Source: Alligator mississippiensis (taxonomy: Eukaryota > Chordata > Crocodylia > Alligatoridae). From it: a stretch of 64,000 nucleotides of DNA. The notes beneath the pieces were generated by a model. The model searched no databases. It had not been told where the DNA came from and was given only the letters and a program-made list of their open reading frames with translations. The translations under genes and the position numbers were made by a program. Each line of letters opens with the position of its first letter. The stretch's first letter is position 1. Shown here piece by piece: positions 1 to 10,242 of the stretch. The stretch covers positions 1-64,000 of the forward strand of contig NW_026775411.1 in NCBI RefSeq assembly GCF_030867095.1, given 5' to 3'.

Positions 1-172
1 GAAAGAGGAAAAAGAGGGATGTTACTTCTAGTCCTGCCTTTTTCTAAAGATTTCTGGAGAAGGTTTTGTAGCTGAATTGAGTCAGATTTCAGAAGCTCAT
101 TTAAGATGAGTTTACAAACAAACCTTTGAGGTTTAAGCAAAGCTGTAAGGAATTAATTTACCTGCCTTTCAG

Positions 173-326
173 AAGGGGATGAGGAGGATGAAGCAGATGA
201 AGATGAAGCTGGTCCACCAGGAGAGTACAAAGAAGATGAAGATGAAGACGATGGAGGTTAAGATTTGGGGAGAGTGAAGAGGAGGAAGAAGCTGGCCTTT
301 CATACCTGATGATGGACAAGATCCAG
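173..326 (+). pseudogene. ANP32E: ANP32E acidic-tail exon, unprocessed pseudogene fragment (arm 1)
   Basis: The conceptual product begins GDEEDEADEDEAGPPGEY and, in a shifted frame, continues DLGESEEEEEAGLSYLM. This is the acidic C-terminal tail of ANP32E, the LRR histone chaperone that removes H2A.Z. The exon is bounded by 'ctgcctttcag' and 'ATCCAG|gtagg', so it is not a processed copy. An in-frame TAA replaces the serine codon of the GGSDLG motif, and one base is lost just after DLG. The leucine-rich repeats are absent from this arm. Directly downstream is ABCF1 sequence, which is not a normal ANP32E neighbour as far as I know. Confidence 0.85.
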
Positions 327-547
327 GTAGGACTTACCCTATTCTACTATAAGGCTCAGGATTTTCTTGACACTGTCCAGCTATAAATGTGTAATAAGTT
401 AAACTTGTATAAGCAGAATCATGTAAATCCACTATCATATATGAGCAATAGAGTACTTTAGAGAGAGACATTTTACTATCAAAGAAGTGCGTTACAGTAG
501 GGGAACCGCCGCTCTTTGGTATTCTCCGTTATCTTGCTCAAAATGAA

Positions 548-2540
548 ATGCTGCAAGATTCATTACATCACGGCCTTGTAGAATTAGTGTCATTCTGCAC
601 CAGATCACCAAGTCAGATTTTGAGGAAAACATGGCCGAAACAAATCCACCTGCCCTACCAGGATGCTCATAAGTGCCTGGGGCGCTTCAGCCTTGAGAGC
701 CATGCCCTCACCATGCAGATCTGCAGGCTGTCAGGTGTGGGGCTGGGGCTTCCAGGCAGGGGGGAGAGGGTGAGTATGGAGGAGCTAGGGCCTGAGGGTG
801 CAGGGGGCTGATCAGGATGTGAGGGCTGAGGCAAAGGGGAGACAGGCTGGGAATCCAGGAGTGAGGGCTGGCCACTGAGGAAGAAGTCAGGGAGAGGCTG
901 GAGCTGTGGCCCTGGGAGCGCTGTGGGTCTGGCCGTGCAGGGGAGAGCTGGGGCGGGGAGCGGAGACTTGCCCTGGGTGGGAGCGCATTGCCCTTGCCCT
1001 GGGTGGGAGCACAGGACGTTGAGCTGCTGTTAGTGGAGGGAGGTGGGTGGGGAGTTGGATCCTGGCATTTTGGGGAAGGAGAAGGGATTGGACGCTCCTT
1101 TCACCCCACTTATCTCAGGGCCCTTTTCTTTCCTACCTGGGGGGCAGACAGCCCGTGTGATGTTTGCTGAGCTGACCTGCAGGGAGCCTGATGGACCCAG
1201 GGGATGGGAACGGGGCTGTGTCGGGTTCGCTGCTCTGGGAAGGAAGCGCGTTAGAGCAGAGCAGGCGTGAGGACCAGGACTTGCAGGTTGTGCCCTGCTC
1301 TGGCTCTTCGAAAGGAGTGCTGTCCAGCATGCCATAGTGAGGGGCATGGTTTGGGAGGACTCCTGGGTCCTGTTTCTAGCTGAGGGAAGGGGGTAGGTGG
1401 AAGGGGTGGGAGGAAGGCTCTGTGGCTCAGGACTCCTGGCTTCTTTTGGGGATCTGTCACTTCCCCAGAATGAACCCACAAATCATCTGTGCGTTGAGTC
1501 AGTTGATCCCTTGGGTGATGCTGTCAGCACGTACATGGAAGTGAGTGGAAGCAGCGCGGTGGGTGGTGTCCACTCCCTGGTCAGAGGAGGCCGGGGTTGG
1601 GGGAATACTGGGCCCATGGATCGGATTGAAGGGTGGATGGCGATACTGGGCTGGGGTGGCCTCATGGGTCCCATCTGTCAGGCAGAGGAAGGTAGTAATA
1701 GGTGCGTGGGTCAGATCCCGGCTGGCATGGATGGGGTTCCTGTCTGGGGCTGCAGGGAAGCGGAAGGGTTACTTGGCTGGGGGTGGGCCCGTGGGTCCCA
1801 CAGGAGGGTTTGTATACTACAAGCAGTGCCCTCCTGCCAGGGTCCCCGTTGGGTCCCAGTTGTGCCCTTCACTGCCCAGCCCTGTCCTGGCAGTGGCTGA
1901 TGGGGAAAACGTGGGGTCTTTCCATTCTCCTTCAGTATGGAAATGGCCTCTGCTTTGCCTCCCACCCCGCTCATGCTTTGCCTCCTGTCTCCTCTTCACA
2001 GCGGTGATCAACGTGAGCCATGATGCACGACTGATCACGCAGACCAGCTGCCAGCTCTGGGTGGTGGAGGAGCAGTCCATCAGCCACATCAACGGCGACT
2101 TCGACTGCAAGCGGGAGGTGTTGGAGGCCTCGGGCCAGGTCAGCATTAACTGGCCCCAGGAGTGACCTTGCTGTGGGGAGGCTCCTCGAGGACCTGCCCA
2201 TCCCCTCTCAGAGACCTGCCTGCACAGCTTCATGTGCACCCACACCCAAAGGACTCTGTGTAGAGGGGGAGGGCCACAGGCATGGTTGTGGTTGAACTTT
2301 GAAGATGTGTTTTGGGGGCTAATGCAAGACATGTTATATTTTTAGAGCTGTTCTTCTACACCTGCTGCTTTCCCAGGAGAGAGAGACTTAATTTATATGA
2401 ATGGGAGGGAGGGGGTTGTACTGGAACGGTCTGTTTTAGGCAGGAGTGAGGGCTGTCCTTGTCCCATTGCTGGGTTCCCTGCCCCCAGTCTGGAGAATGG
2501 CTTGAGCCTTGTTTTGCTTCCACCCAAGAGGATTATATTA
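548..2540 (+). pseudogene. ABCF1: ABCF1 3'-end pseudogene, arm 1 (four exon remnants plus 3' UTR)
   Basis: ABCF1 is a cytosolic non-membrane ABC protein of the GCN20 group that acts in translation initiation. Four exon remnants match the end of its second ABC cassette in order. About 621-734 gives [13 protein letters not shown] and QICRLSG (signature region), with donor CAG|gtgtgg. About 1135-1198 gives GQTARVMFAEL and CREPD. 1469-1540 gives NEPTNHL, where family members have DEPTN. 2002-2165 gives VSHDARLI and [10 protein letters not shown] up to a stop, with acceptor 'cctcttcacag'. The Walker B aspartate is changed and the preceding hydrophobic stretch is lost. The whole N-terminal cassette is missing. 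A probable AT-rich poly(A) region lies near 2534. Intact introns show an unprocessed copy. Confidence 0.9.
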
Positions 2541-2725
2541 AAATATAATAGAGGAAAAGTGGCTCGTGATGGGTTTTATTCTGAAGGGGTAGGAGTGGGG
2601 CTTCACAGTACTGGCAGGAGGGACACCCCTGAGATTGCAGTGGACAGACAGACTGGGCTGAGGCATGGGGATGGAAAGAGCTTCCCTGTAAGACACGTGG
2701 CTTGTCCCATCATACACAATGATGG

Positions 2726-2905
2726 CTGAAAGGGACCTCAAGAGGTCACCTGGCTAGTCCAACCCCCTGCTTACAACAGGTCCACCCACAGCTATATCAC
2801 CCCAGCCAAAGCTTTCTCTACCGAGGCCTTAACCTCCAAGGATGTAGATCCCACAGCCTCTCTGGTTAACCTACTCTAGTGTTTTACTACTCTCCATGTG
2901 AGGGG
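2726..2905 (-). repeat. CR1 LINE 3' fragment
   Basis: On the plus strand it begins 'aaagggacctcaagaggtca' and goes on to 'agtccaaccccctgc', the reverse complement of the usual CR1 3' UTR. 5' truncated. It lies just past the inner breakpoint of inverted-repeat arm 1. Confidence 0.8.
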
Positions 2906-2928
2906 GCAAGGCCCTACGGGGGCCTTGC

Positions 2929-3015
2929 CTGATCCCCAAATCTGATCTGAGAAGTTGGCCAAGTGTCTCTTGGAAGAACAAATGCTAAAAAGGATTGTGA
3001 GGAAGAAGCCTCGAG
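2929..3015. repeat. Shared dispersed repeat, copy 1
   Basis: About 85 bp starting 'ctgatccccaaatctgatct' and including 'gaagttggccaagtgtctct' recurs with few changes at 15083-15165. Family not recognised. It is probably the edge of a larger interspersed element. Confidence 0.6.
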
Positions 3016-3329
3016 TGTCAAACACAAGCCTGGAGAGCACCTCCTGCAGCTCCCCGCTAAGCCTTGCACCGGGGCAGAAATTGAGGCCCCCATAGTGACA
3101 GAGGGAGGGAGCTGGGCAGGGCTGGGGCTGCTGCCCAGCCAGGGCTGTGTGTGGCCCCAGTCGGAGCAGGATGGAGCACGGGGGCAGGGAGGCTGTAGGG
3201 GGACTGGTTCCCTGCTGCTGAATGTGCTCCTGGGGAGGACATGGGGGGGCACGTGCCTTCCAGATTTGTGTATAGGGTGGGTGTGGATGCAGGCTGGAGC
3301 TGACTCCCCACCTTGCTGCCCTCTCTCAT

Positions 3330-3755
3330 GCCTCCTCAAGCATACACACACCCCTTTTCCTCCTCATGCACACGTGCATACAGCCCTGTGCCTCCCCACA
3401 CAAGCACACACATACCCCTTTGCCTCCTCAGACACACATGCACACGCGCACGTGCACACATGCACGTACGCATACCTGTGCCTCTCACGCATACACATAC
3501 ATACACGCACCTGTGCCTCCTCACATGTAGACACACACATGCGCACACCCATGCCTATTCTCACATGTGCACACTTGCACCCCTGTGCCTTCTATGACAT
3601 GCACTTACACATACACACACCCCTGTGCTTCCACACATGCACTCACACAGATACTGCCTGTGCCAGCTTGCACACACATGCGCACACACACCCCTGTGCC
3701 TCCTCTCACACACACACATGCATCACTGTGCCTCCTCCCACACATGTGCAGGAGC
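3330..3755. repeat. CA-rich minisatellite ('cctgtgcctcctcacacacatgc'-like)
   Basis: Irregular units made of CACACATGCACA tracts broken by 'ccctgtgcctcc' phrases. Overlapping frames stay open here only because of composition. Its counterpart in composition, on the opposite strand, is the array at 55085-56345 beside arm 2. Confidence 0.85.
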
Positions 3756-4069
3756 AGCAGCATGGGGCAGTGGGGGGCAGCGGGGATCGCCCCTGCCCAG
3801 CAGCACCCAGTCAGCACTGGGGCTTTTCTTTAAAGTACTGAGCCGGGGGCGGGGGGCAGGGGAGGAGGCAGCCATGTGGGGGGCAGCCATGGTGGGGCTG
3901 GGGGAGCAGGCGTGGGGTGGGGTGGTACTGGGAAAGCAGGAAGGTTGTGGGGGTTGGCAGGGGTCCCCCCATGGTCCCCTCCCCCAGCCTCCCTCTTCCC
4001 CCGCCCCTAGTACTTACCAGTTCGGAGTCAGCTGCAGCTCCCTGCTGCAGCCACCGGGGACTGCCCGAA
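3756..4069. other. GC-rich stretch, nothing recognised
   Basis: Purine-rich then C-rich DNA between the CA minisatellite and a hAT-like end. No splice-bounded coding segment or RNA gene was seen. Confidence 0.5.
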
Positions 4070-4237
4070 TCATCAAAGCTCTCCAAATCTTTTCTGAAGA
4101 TTCGGAGAGCTTTGGCTTGATTTGGACCTTTCAGTCGGTCCCCTGATTCGATTTGGATTCGGAGATTTGGCCATTGAATTGGGCCAAATCTCCTCTGAAT
4201 TGAATCACCACCCGAAGCTTCGCACAGCCCTACTGCT
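4070..4237 (-). mobile_element. hAT-like nonautonomous element fragment
   Basis: It ends 'gaagcttcgcacagccctac', the reverse complement of the TAGGGCTGTGCGAAGCTTCGG terminus seen elsewhere in the window. Internal 'gattcggagatttggcc' phrases match the copy at 35270-35392. The GGGCTGTG-type ends suggest hAT. No transposase is present. Confidence 0.6.
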
Positions 4238-4940
4238 CGGCTGGGTGGTCATAACACGGAGGAGAGAGCACAGGGAAGGCAGGATGCTGCTCGGTCTGTT
4301 TTAGAGTTGTCTATTCCAGCATTTTCGCTAAGGCCACTTGATTTGCCCCGAGATGATTTCTGGAGAAGTAATATTATGAGAGGAAAGGGCCATGCTGGCT
4401 GCCCCAGGGACAGCAATAGAGTTAAAGCTCCCCCAACCCAATATGCCTTAAATGTGCATCTCCTCCCAGGTCCTTTAAGGGACGAGTACTGGTCGGGAAG
4501 ACCCCCTTGGGCCGAGGACAGGCCAAGCACCAGTGCTGTTGCAGTAGCTCTCTCTGTACCCCTGTGCCCAGGAGATCCATCTGGGCCCTTGCAGTTGAGC
4601 CATCTGGGACAAGGATGGTGCCTGGGATCCACAGGTGCAAGGTGATTAATGGCATCTAATGACCGGGGAGGGATTAGCATCCCCCGGGCCCTGCAGAGCA
4701 CACCCCTGCAGAGGGAAGGCATTTCCGATACAGGCTGGGCCTGGCACACACGTATTCATTAGAGCTGTCACGGCAGGGGGCTGATGGTCTCTGACTTCCC
4801 CCGGCAGGTCCCCAGGCAGCCCTTGCCCTGGTAACATCTGAATTCCTCTGTGCTTGCACTTCCTGACCTCTTGAATACTCTCGCTCCTCCTGCCAAGCTC
4901 AGCCGGGAGCCGCTGGCCCCTGTGGGCAGGGAGCAGGGGC
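4238..4940. repeat. Upstream part of lambda V cassette 1
   Basis: The stretch from 'ctgctcggctgggtggtc' to 'ctgtttt' and 'gaaagggcc...ctggctgc' recurs at 11750-11950. The 'atctgggacaaggatggtgcctgggatcc' block recurs near 7900 and 12130. These diverged copies show a repeating cassette of which the V gene is only one part. Confidence 0.6.
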
Positions 4941-4942
4941 AG

Positions 4943-4950
4943 AGCTGCGT
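4943..4950 (+). promoter_or_regulatory. Degenerate octamer, lambda V cassette 1
   Basis: AGCTGCGT sits where cassettes 2 and 3 have ATTTGCGT and ATTTGCAC. Light-chain V promoters use ATTTGCAT. It is 100 bp before the mutated leader start and followed by the shared 'gaaggggctgatctca'. Five of eight bases match, so it is probably decayed. Confidence 0.45.
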
Positions 4951-5049
4951 GAAGGGGCTGATCTCAGCTCTGGGGGTTCAGAGAGACTCCGCGGGTCCGA
5001 GCCAGAGACCTGTTTGCCTGGGGAAGCCACGCTGGTCTGGATTCCCACC

Positions 5050-5607
5050 GTGGCCTGGGCGCCGCTCCTCCTCGTGCTGCTCACACACTGCTCGGGCACC
5101 CCGAAGGGGAGGGTCAGCCACGTCCTGGGCTTTATGAATCCCTGGTTCTCTTCCCACAGGTGTTTTTTCCAGTTCCTTGCCCTTTGGTCCTGCCCTGCCT
5201 GCCACAAAACCAGAGGCTCAGTGCGGATACGGGATTAATTCCTGTCATTCTTCCAGGTTCCCTCTCGCATCCCCGCTGACTCAAGCACCCGCAAAGTCCA
5301 TGACTCTGGGCAGCACTGCCAGTCTCTCTCGGACACTGAGCGGTGAGCACAGGCACTACTGTGTCCACTGGGACCCACAAAACCAGGGCCAGGCCCCACA
5401 ATTTCTCTGGCATAGCGAGGAGATCGAAGGGAATGGAGTCCCAGACCGATTCACCATTTCCAACTCCAGCGCCATACGCTGTTTAACCACCACCAGTGTC
5501 CCTGGGGAAGATGAGGCCATTTCCAGGTGTGGTGCAGATTACAAGATTGGAGGTAGTTATGGGTATGTCAGCGTGACACAGTCAGATGAGGACCTGAGAC
5601 AAAAACC
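5050..5607 (+). pseudogene. Immunoglobulin lambda V pseudogene 1 (leader, V exon, RSS)
   Basis: The leader at 5050-5095 reads AWAPLLLVLLTHCSG, the typical lambda signal peptide, but its start codon is GTG. The 3' splice site 'ttcttccag' opens the V exon at 5257. The V exon gives LTQAP, the core tryptophan in VHWDPQNQG, GVPDRF, and a CDR3-side cysteine in SRCGADY. One base is missing near the LTQ motif, and the first conserved cysteine is arginine. A lambda-type recombination signal follows: CAGCGTG at 5569-5575, a 23-bp spacer, and ACAAAAACC at 5599-5607. The gene would encode the variable half of a light chain, but start, frame and disulfide are all lost. Confidence 0.88.
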
Positions 5608-6470
5608 TCCCTTGGGCTCGACAGGGCTCTGTGTGGCTTGGATCTGTGCTCCATGACGAGTTTGCATGTCAGCAAGCTCTGCCAGCCCCTCGAGTAGCCA
5701 CTCGCAGTCTAACAGGCCCTTCCTTCCTTGTCCTGCTCTGTCATCGTACTCTTGGACAGGCACAGCAGCTTTTCACTGTTTCCCGCCTAGCAGCTCTCTG
5801 CCCTTGACTGTCAACATATATTCCTCCTCTTCTCTTTGTGTAGAAAGGACTAGAGGTTCAGAGACACCTTTCCACACCCACTATTAGCAAACGAAGGATG
5901 GGAATGCGTGGTACACAAACCCAGCACAGATTCAGGAAACATCTCCAAAATGTGTGGTTGCAGCCTTCTCCCCTCTGATTCCTTGACAGATGTGTGGTGC
6001 CCCCTTCAGAGGGAATCCCTTTCTTTAAGCAAAGAACTACCCACACACCCATTGAGGAGGAAGGGCAATCCCAGCTCCGGATTAAAGACTGCAGAGTGTC
6101 ATCCCTAATCACACACAATCCCATTTGTATCCAGCCTTCGTCCCACATCCCTGCTCAGAGGTTAAGACAAGGGAAAGGAATTCTCGTTTGGGAAGAAACG
6201 AATGACCTCTCCTCTTTTACTGTCCTCCTCGTGCTGCCTGCTGGGTCCCATCTTGTCCTGCTCTGTCATTGCATCCTTTGCCCAGGGGCAAAACAACTTG
6301 TCAGTGCTTCCCCTTAGCAGTTCTCTGCTGTACATGGTGGACGCTCATTCATCCCCTCCTCTGGTGCTTGCCGAGCTCTGTATGCTTGGGAGCCCCTCTG
6401 CTCACCCAGCGTTCAGAAGCTCAGGGTGGCATCTCAGGTCGAGGCAGCAGCAGCCAGGGAGCAGGGAGCA
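5608..6470. repeat. Spacer of lambda V cassette, diverged repeats
   Basis: The phrase 'cttgtcctgctctgtcat' with a following 'cagttctctgct' occurs at about 5730 and 6250, and again in changed form near 8750. The spacers between V copies were therefore duplicated too. No gene is seen. Confidence 0.55.
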
Positions 6471-6471
6471 G

Positions 6472-6479
6472 ATTTGCGT
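6472..6479 (+). promoter_or_regulatory. Ig octamer-like promoter element, cassette 2
   Basis: ATTTGCGT differs from the light-chain V octamer ATTTGCAT at one base. It is followed by 'gaagga' and lies about 100 bp before the leader remnant, the same spacing as in cassettes 1 and 3. The octamer binds Oct-1/Oct-2 in B cells (family knowledge). Confidence 0.55.
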
Positions 6480-6579
6480 GAAGGAACAGATCTCAGGTCC
6501 GGGAGTCAGAGAGAGACTTGGAGGGTCCCAGCGAGGAACTTCCTTGGCTCAGGAAGCTGTCCCAGTCTGGATTCCCACC

Positions 6580-6619
6580 ATAACCCCTCTCCTCCTTGTG
6601 CTGCTCACGTGCTGCTCGG
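6580..6619 (+). pseudogene. Lambda V leader-exon remnant, cassette 2
   Basis: After the shared 'gtctggattcccacc', the leader body PLLLVLLTCCSG is present with a good donor (CGG|GTAAC). The MAWA start is deleted, and no V exon is found in the following 1 kb. An orphan promoter-leader unit. Confidence 0.7.
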
Positions 6620-6699
6620 GTAACTCATCAAAGGCCGTGCGCTGCAGATTACTTTTGCAGACCTGCCTGGGATGAACAGAGAAATGGGGAGCCCGCTGT

Positions 6700-7760
6700 A
6701 CGAGAGGAGAGTAAAGGAACTGCCTTGTCCTGCCTTGTGAGAAGCAGACCGAGAGCGGAGGTGACTGCTCTCTGCGATTACATCCGAGAGAGCCAAGAGC
6801 CATGCAGAAGAAAAGGAGAGTGCCAGCTCCAGAAAAAGTGAGTAAATAGGAGTCCCACATAGACACAGGCTGACGCTGAGAAGAAGGACTGTAACCATCA
6901 GAGCAGGAGGCTCTGGAGCAGGTCAGGTAGGACTCCTTCCCTGGAGGTGTCAGATGGCAAACGGGGAAGTAACAAAAACTTCCTTGTTGTTCTGCAATGA
7001 AGTTTAAACCCCCAAAAAGAAAGCTACATACGCATTTCAATTGACCTAGCAGCTACAGGGAACAAAAGGCTAAATATGCATCTCAAGAGAAACTTGTAAA
7101 AGATACAGAAACATGTCCTGTATGTGACAAACACTTCTCCCAACTAACATGCTAAGGGGTAGGGCGTTCAAAATGTCTGAACCATTCAATGTATGTCTGG
7201 AGTTTGAACAACAAACCCTCACCTGTACAAGCTACTGCAAATGTGCCCAGTTGATATACAGATACCCCACGACAGGTTTGGTGACACCTCTAAGTATCCT
7301 GTCCAACTGCTCAGACCTACAATTAAAGGGTCTGCAGGGATGCACAGGTTTTACACCTAGACAAAGCAAGAACAGGAGCCAGCAATTACTAGTTATGATA
7401 TGATGATCAATGCCCTTTTCTCCATGTTTGTCTGGACTCTAAGTGGCCAACTATCAAGAAAAAATGCTTTGAAGTTATACAATGAAACAGTATAAGAACT
7501 AACAGAATTTGCCAGCAAAGTGTGCGCTGCAGGAGAAGCAGAGAGAGATCACTGCTACATCGCACCCAGCGTAACCAGCACCGGATCCTGCGTGGGGAAA
7601 GCTGCACAACTGGACCAGCTTCCTTCGCCGGCATTGGTGAGAGAACGCTGTTGCTGCTGAATATGTACTAGGACTTTGTGGATTAGCTCCTTTTATTTTG
7701 GGAAGGAGTCTTTTTCTGTCATTTGGTTTGATAAGCTTGATTGCGGTATTGTTATTAAAG
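6700..7760. other. Inter-cassette DNA
   Basis: 'gaggctctggagcagg' and 'ggattgtaaccatcagagca'-like phrases near 6880-6925 recur at 11405-11450, so part of this belongs to the V cassette repeat. 7000-7760 shows nothing else I can name. Confidence 0.4.
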
Positions 7761-7779
7761 CCTTTCTGCTATTGAACAA

Positions 7780-9610
7780 CTGGGTGTTGTGGCAATTCTT
7801 GGGGCACTAGGTTTAAAACCCTGCTTTCTAAATGCAACAGTAGTAATTCTCTCTTTACCCATGGTGCGCAGGTACCCATCTGGTTCCCGGAGATCAAGCC
7901 ATCTGGGACACGTATGGTGCCTGGGATCCCACAGGGCGCCTCTCTCTACGTGCAAGGGGATTGATGGCTTCTGAAATGGAGCCTGCTGCCGTGTTCGAAG
8001 GAGAGCAGCCCAGCAGCCTTGGCATCGCATGTCTGTAGTGTCCCCATGTTTCAACATGGTTGTGCGAGCCCTTTCACTAAAACTCCTTCAACAAGGTTTA
8101 GTTACAGAGCCCCTGTTGCCATTTCAAAGTCCAGGATGCTGAATACATGAGACATTGCTGGTGTTTTATTTAGAGTGGCTCTTGAGAGCCTCTCTAATTC
8201 AAATCCTTCCTCCCCCACCACTGTATCATCCCAGGGCACATATAAAGATGCCCAGGAGTCATCACATATGCACTCAGGTCTGAGAGAACTGGTAGACTCC
8301 AGGGCCATGAAGTCTGAAATGGAAAACCAAAGCCAGTTCATCCCAAAGACCAGAGCAAATAACGCTCCTGTTGGCCCCATTTGAATGAGCCGTCTCAAGT
8401 CCTCTTCCTTCAAAGATGGCATTTCCTAAATTCCTTCTTGCACCAGCGTGTCTCCCTTGCTCTCACCACTGCGAAGGGCTGGGGCACATCCCCTTTCTGG
8501 GATCATGTTGGGGTCCATGCTGGAGCTTTGCCTCTGGGATTTTTTCCTACCAGGAATAGGTGTGAGTTTGGCCACTTGTTTCTTATTTTGTATTTATTAA
8601 TGTATTAGATTTAAATGGTGCCTCTCCCAAAAAGGACTTCAGGCAACTTACATAAGGAGGAAAAATCCTTCCGTGCTCCACAGGACAGCGCAGGGCTGGG
8701 ACCAGCGCTCTATGCAATGCACTTTTGCGAGTCAACAAAGCAATGGGTCTTGTCTCGTCTTGCTCTGCCATTACATCCTTTGCTGAGAGGCAACGCAGCT
8801 GCTTCCCTTTATCAGTTCTCTGCTCTCCATCGTGGACACTTGTTCTTTCCCTCCTCGCTTGCTTGCCAAGGGCTGTAGGTCGGGAGCCCCTCAGCTCTCC
8901 CAGCATTCACACCCCCAGGATGGCTTGGAGTCATACACAAGTGTCTCCCAGGTGAAGGAATCATCTCCACTAGACGCTGTGCCAAACCAAGCCTTGCTTC
9001 CATTCAGGTCCCCACAGATGCATGTACCCTTCTCTGCAGAGCGAGAGAGCTTTCTATAAGCAAATCCCTGGAGCCCATTAATGGGGACATAACATCAGAG
9101 CAACAGCTCCATGGGGAGACATGAAGTTTCATGTCAGATCGGACATGCTTCTGTTCTGACTCTCTGAACCACTTCTCTGCCCACAGTTGGTTTAAAGGGA
9201 GGTAAAATGGGTGGGCATGGGGTGCTGCATGGCCCTGGAATGGCAAATTGTTTCTAAGCCAAGAAAAAACCAGTTAAAACACACAGTGGTGCCCTGAGCT
9301 GTACACCTGTGCAACACACCTCTGTGAGAGCTCATCCTGATGGAGGATGGGCTTTGGTTGGCCAAGGTTTTGGGAGCCTGTGCTTGAATTCAGTGCAAAG
9401 ATGCAGGAAAGAAGCAGGTAGATCTTACTCTGTGGGTAGTCTTTGGGGAGTGGATAGCCTCTGGATAATGCATGCATCTGGCTAACCAGCTCTTGCATTG
9501 TGTGTCCTAATACCAGAGTTTGTTCCTATTTTCACAGTAACATGGAGGCATTGGTGGTAGTTTTAGGAGTAAGAGGGGGGAAGGACTGGCAGCGGCAGCC
9601 AGTGAGCAGG
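7780..9610. repeat. Upstream part of lambda V cassette 3
   Basis: Contains the shared 'gccatctgggacacgtatggtgcctgggatcc' block near 7900, the shared 'ctctgccattacatcctttgctgagaggcaacgcag' block near 8760, and 'cgggagcccctcagctctccc' near 8885, which matches 6385. No coding exon is seen. Confidence 0.5.
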
Positions 9611-9615
9611 CGCAG

Positions 9616-9623
9616 ATTTGCAC
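9616..9623 (+). promoter_or_regulatory. Ig octamer-like promoter element, cassette 3
   Basis: ATTTGCAC, seven of eight to the light-chain octamer. It lies 100 bp before the intact leader ATG at 9724 and is followed by 'gaaggggctgatctca', shared with cassette 1. Confidence 0.6.
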
Positions 9624-9723
9624 GAAGGGGCTGATCTCAGCGGTGGGGATTGAACAGATGAGAAGAGGGTCCCAGCCACAAACCCGCTTGGCTGGGGAAG
9701 CCAAGCTAGTCTGGATTCCTGCC

Positions 9724-10242
9724 ATGGCCTGGGCCCCGCTCCTCCTCGTGCTGCTCATGTACTGCTCGGGTAACCCATAAAACACTGCTGCAAATGTCTG
9801 CATTGCTTTGCTTAATTAAGTTTAATTGTTTCATGCCTTTATTCTCTTGCAATGTGCTGCATAATAGAGGTGTAATTATGATAATAGATTAATGGCTGTC
9901 ATCCTTCCAGGTTCCTTCTCGCAGCCCACCCTGACACAGGCGCCCTCAGAGTCTGTCCCTGGGAAACACCATTAAACTCCCCTGCACGCTGAGCAGTCAG
10001 TACAGGAGTTACAGTGTTGGTTGTACCAACAGAGACCTGACCAGGCCCTGCGATTTCTACGGTACAGTTTAGGTAGCAAAGGGGATGGAGCCTCAGATCG
10101 ATTCCCTGGCTCCAGCTCTGGTGCCATTCGCTATCTAACCATCACCAACGCCCAAGCAGACGATGAGGCCACTTACTGGTGTGGTGTAGATGATAGCATT
10201 AGTGGCAATTTCGGGTTTCACAGTGCCACTGTGACAAACCCC
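9724..10242 (+). pseudogene. Immunoglobulin lambda V pseudogene 2 (best-preserved copy)
   Basis: The leader exon at 9724-9769 is intact (MAWAPLLLVLLMYCSG, donor CGG|GTAAC). The V exon opens after 'atccttccag' at 9911 and covers LTQAPSESV, KLPCTLSSQYRSYSVG, YQQRPDQALRFL, ASDRFPG, SGAIRYLTI and DEATYWCGVDD. Both disulfide cysteines remain. Two small deletions put FR1 and FR2 out of frame, one of them inside the conserved WYQQ. The heptamer at 10219-10225 is a perfect CACAGTG, but the nonamer-like ACAAACCCC begins only 8 bp later instead of 23. The gene could therefore neither rearrange normally nor be read. In species that use gene conversion such copies may still donate sequence (inference). 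Confidence 0.9.

Larger units (their letters stand above)
1..2674 (+). repeat. Arm 1 of a long inverted repeat (ANP32E-ABCF1 block)
   Basis: This block reappears in reverse complement at 56363-59013. By eye the arms are about 97-98% alike: the 87-residue frames around the shared ABCF1 exon differ at only four positions. Homology runs to the first base of the window, so the true outer end is outside. At the inner end it stops at a shared 'gaggcatggggatgg', after which the flanks differ. The arm holds an ANP32E exon and the 3' exons and 3' UTR of ABCF1. The similarity covers introns as well as exons, so this is a DNA-level duplication and not a retrocopy. Confidence 0.93.

Noticed and set aside
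2963-3841. 292-codon plus-strand frame
   Set aside because: It runs through the CA-rich minisatellite and lacks family motifs; openness is due to composition.
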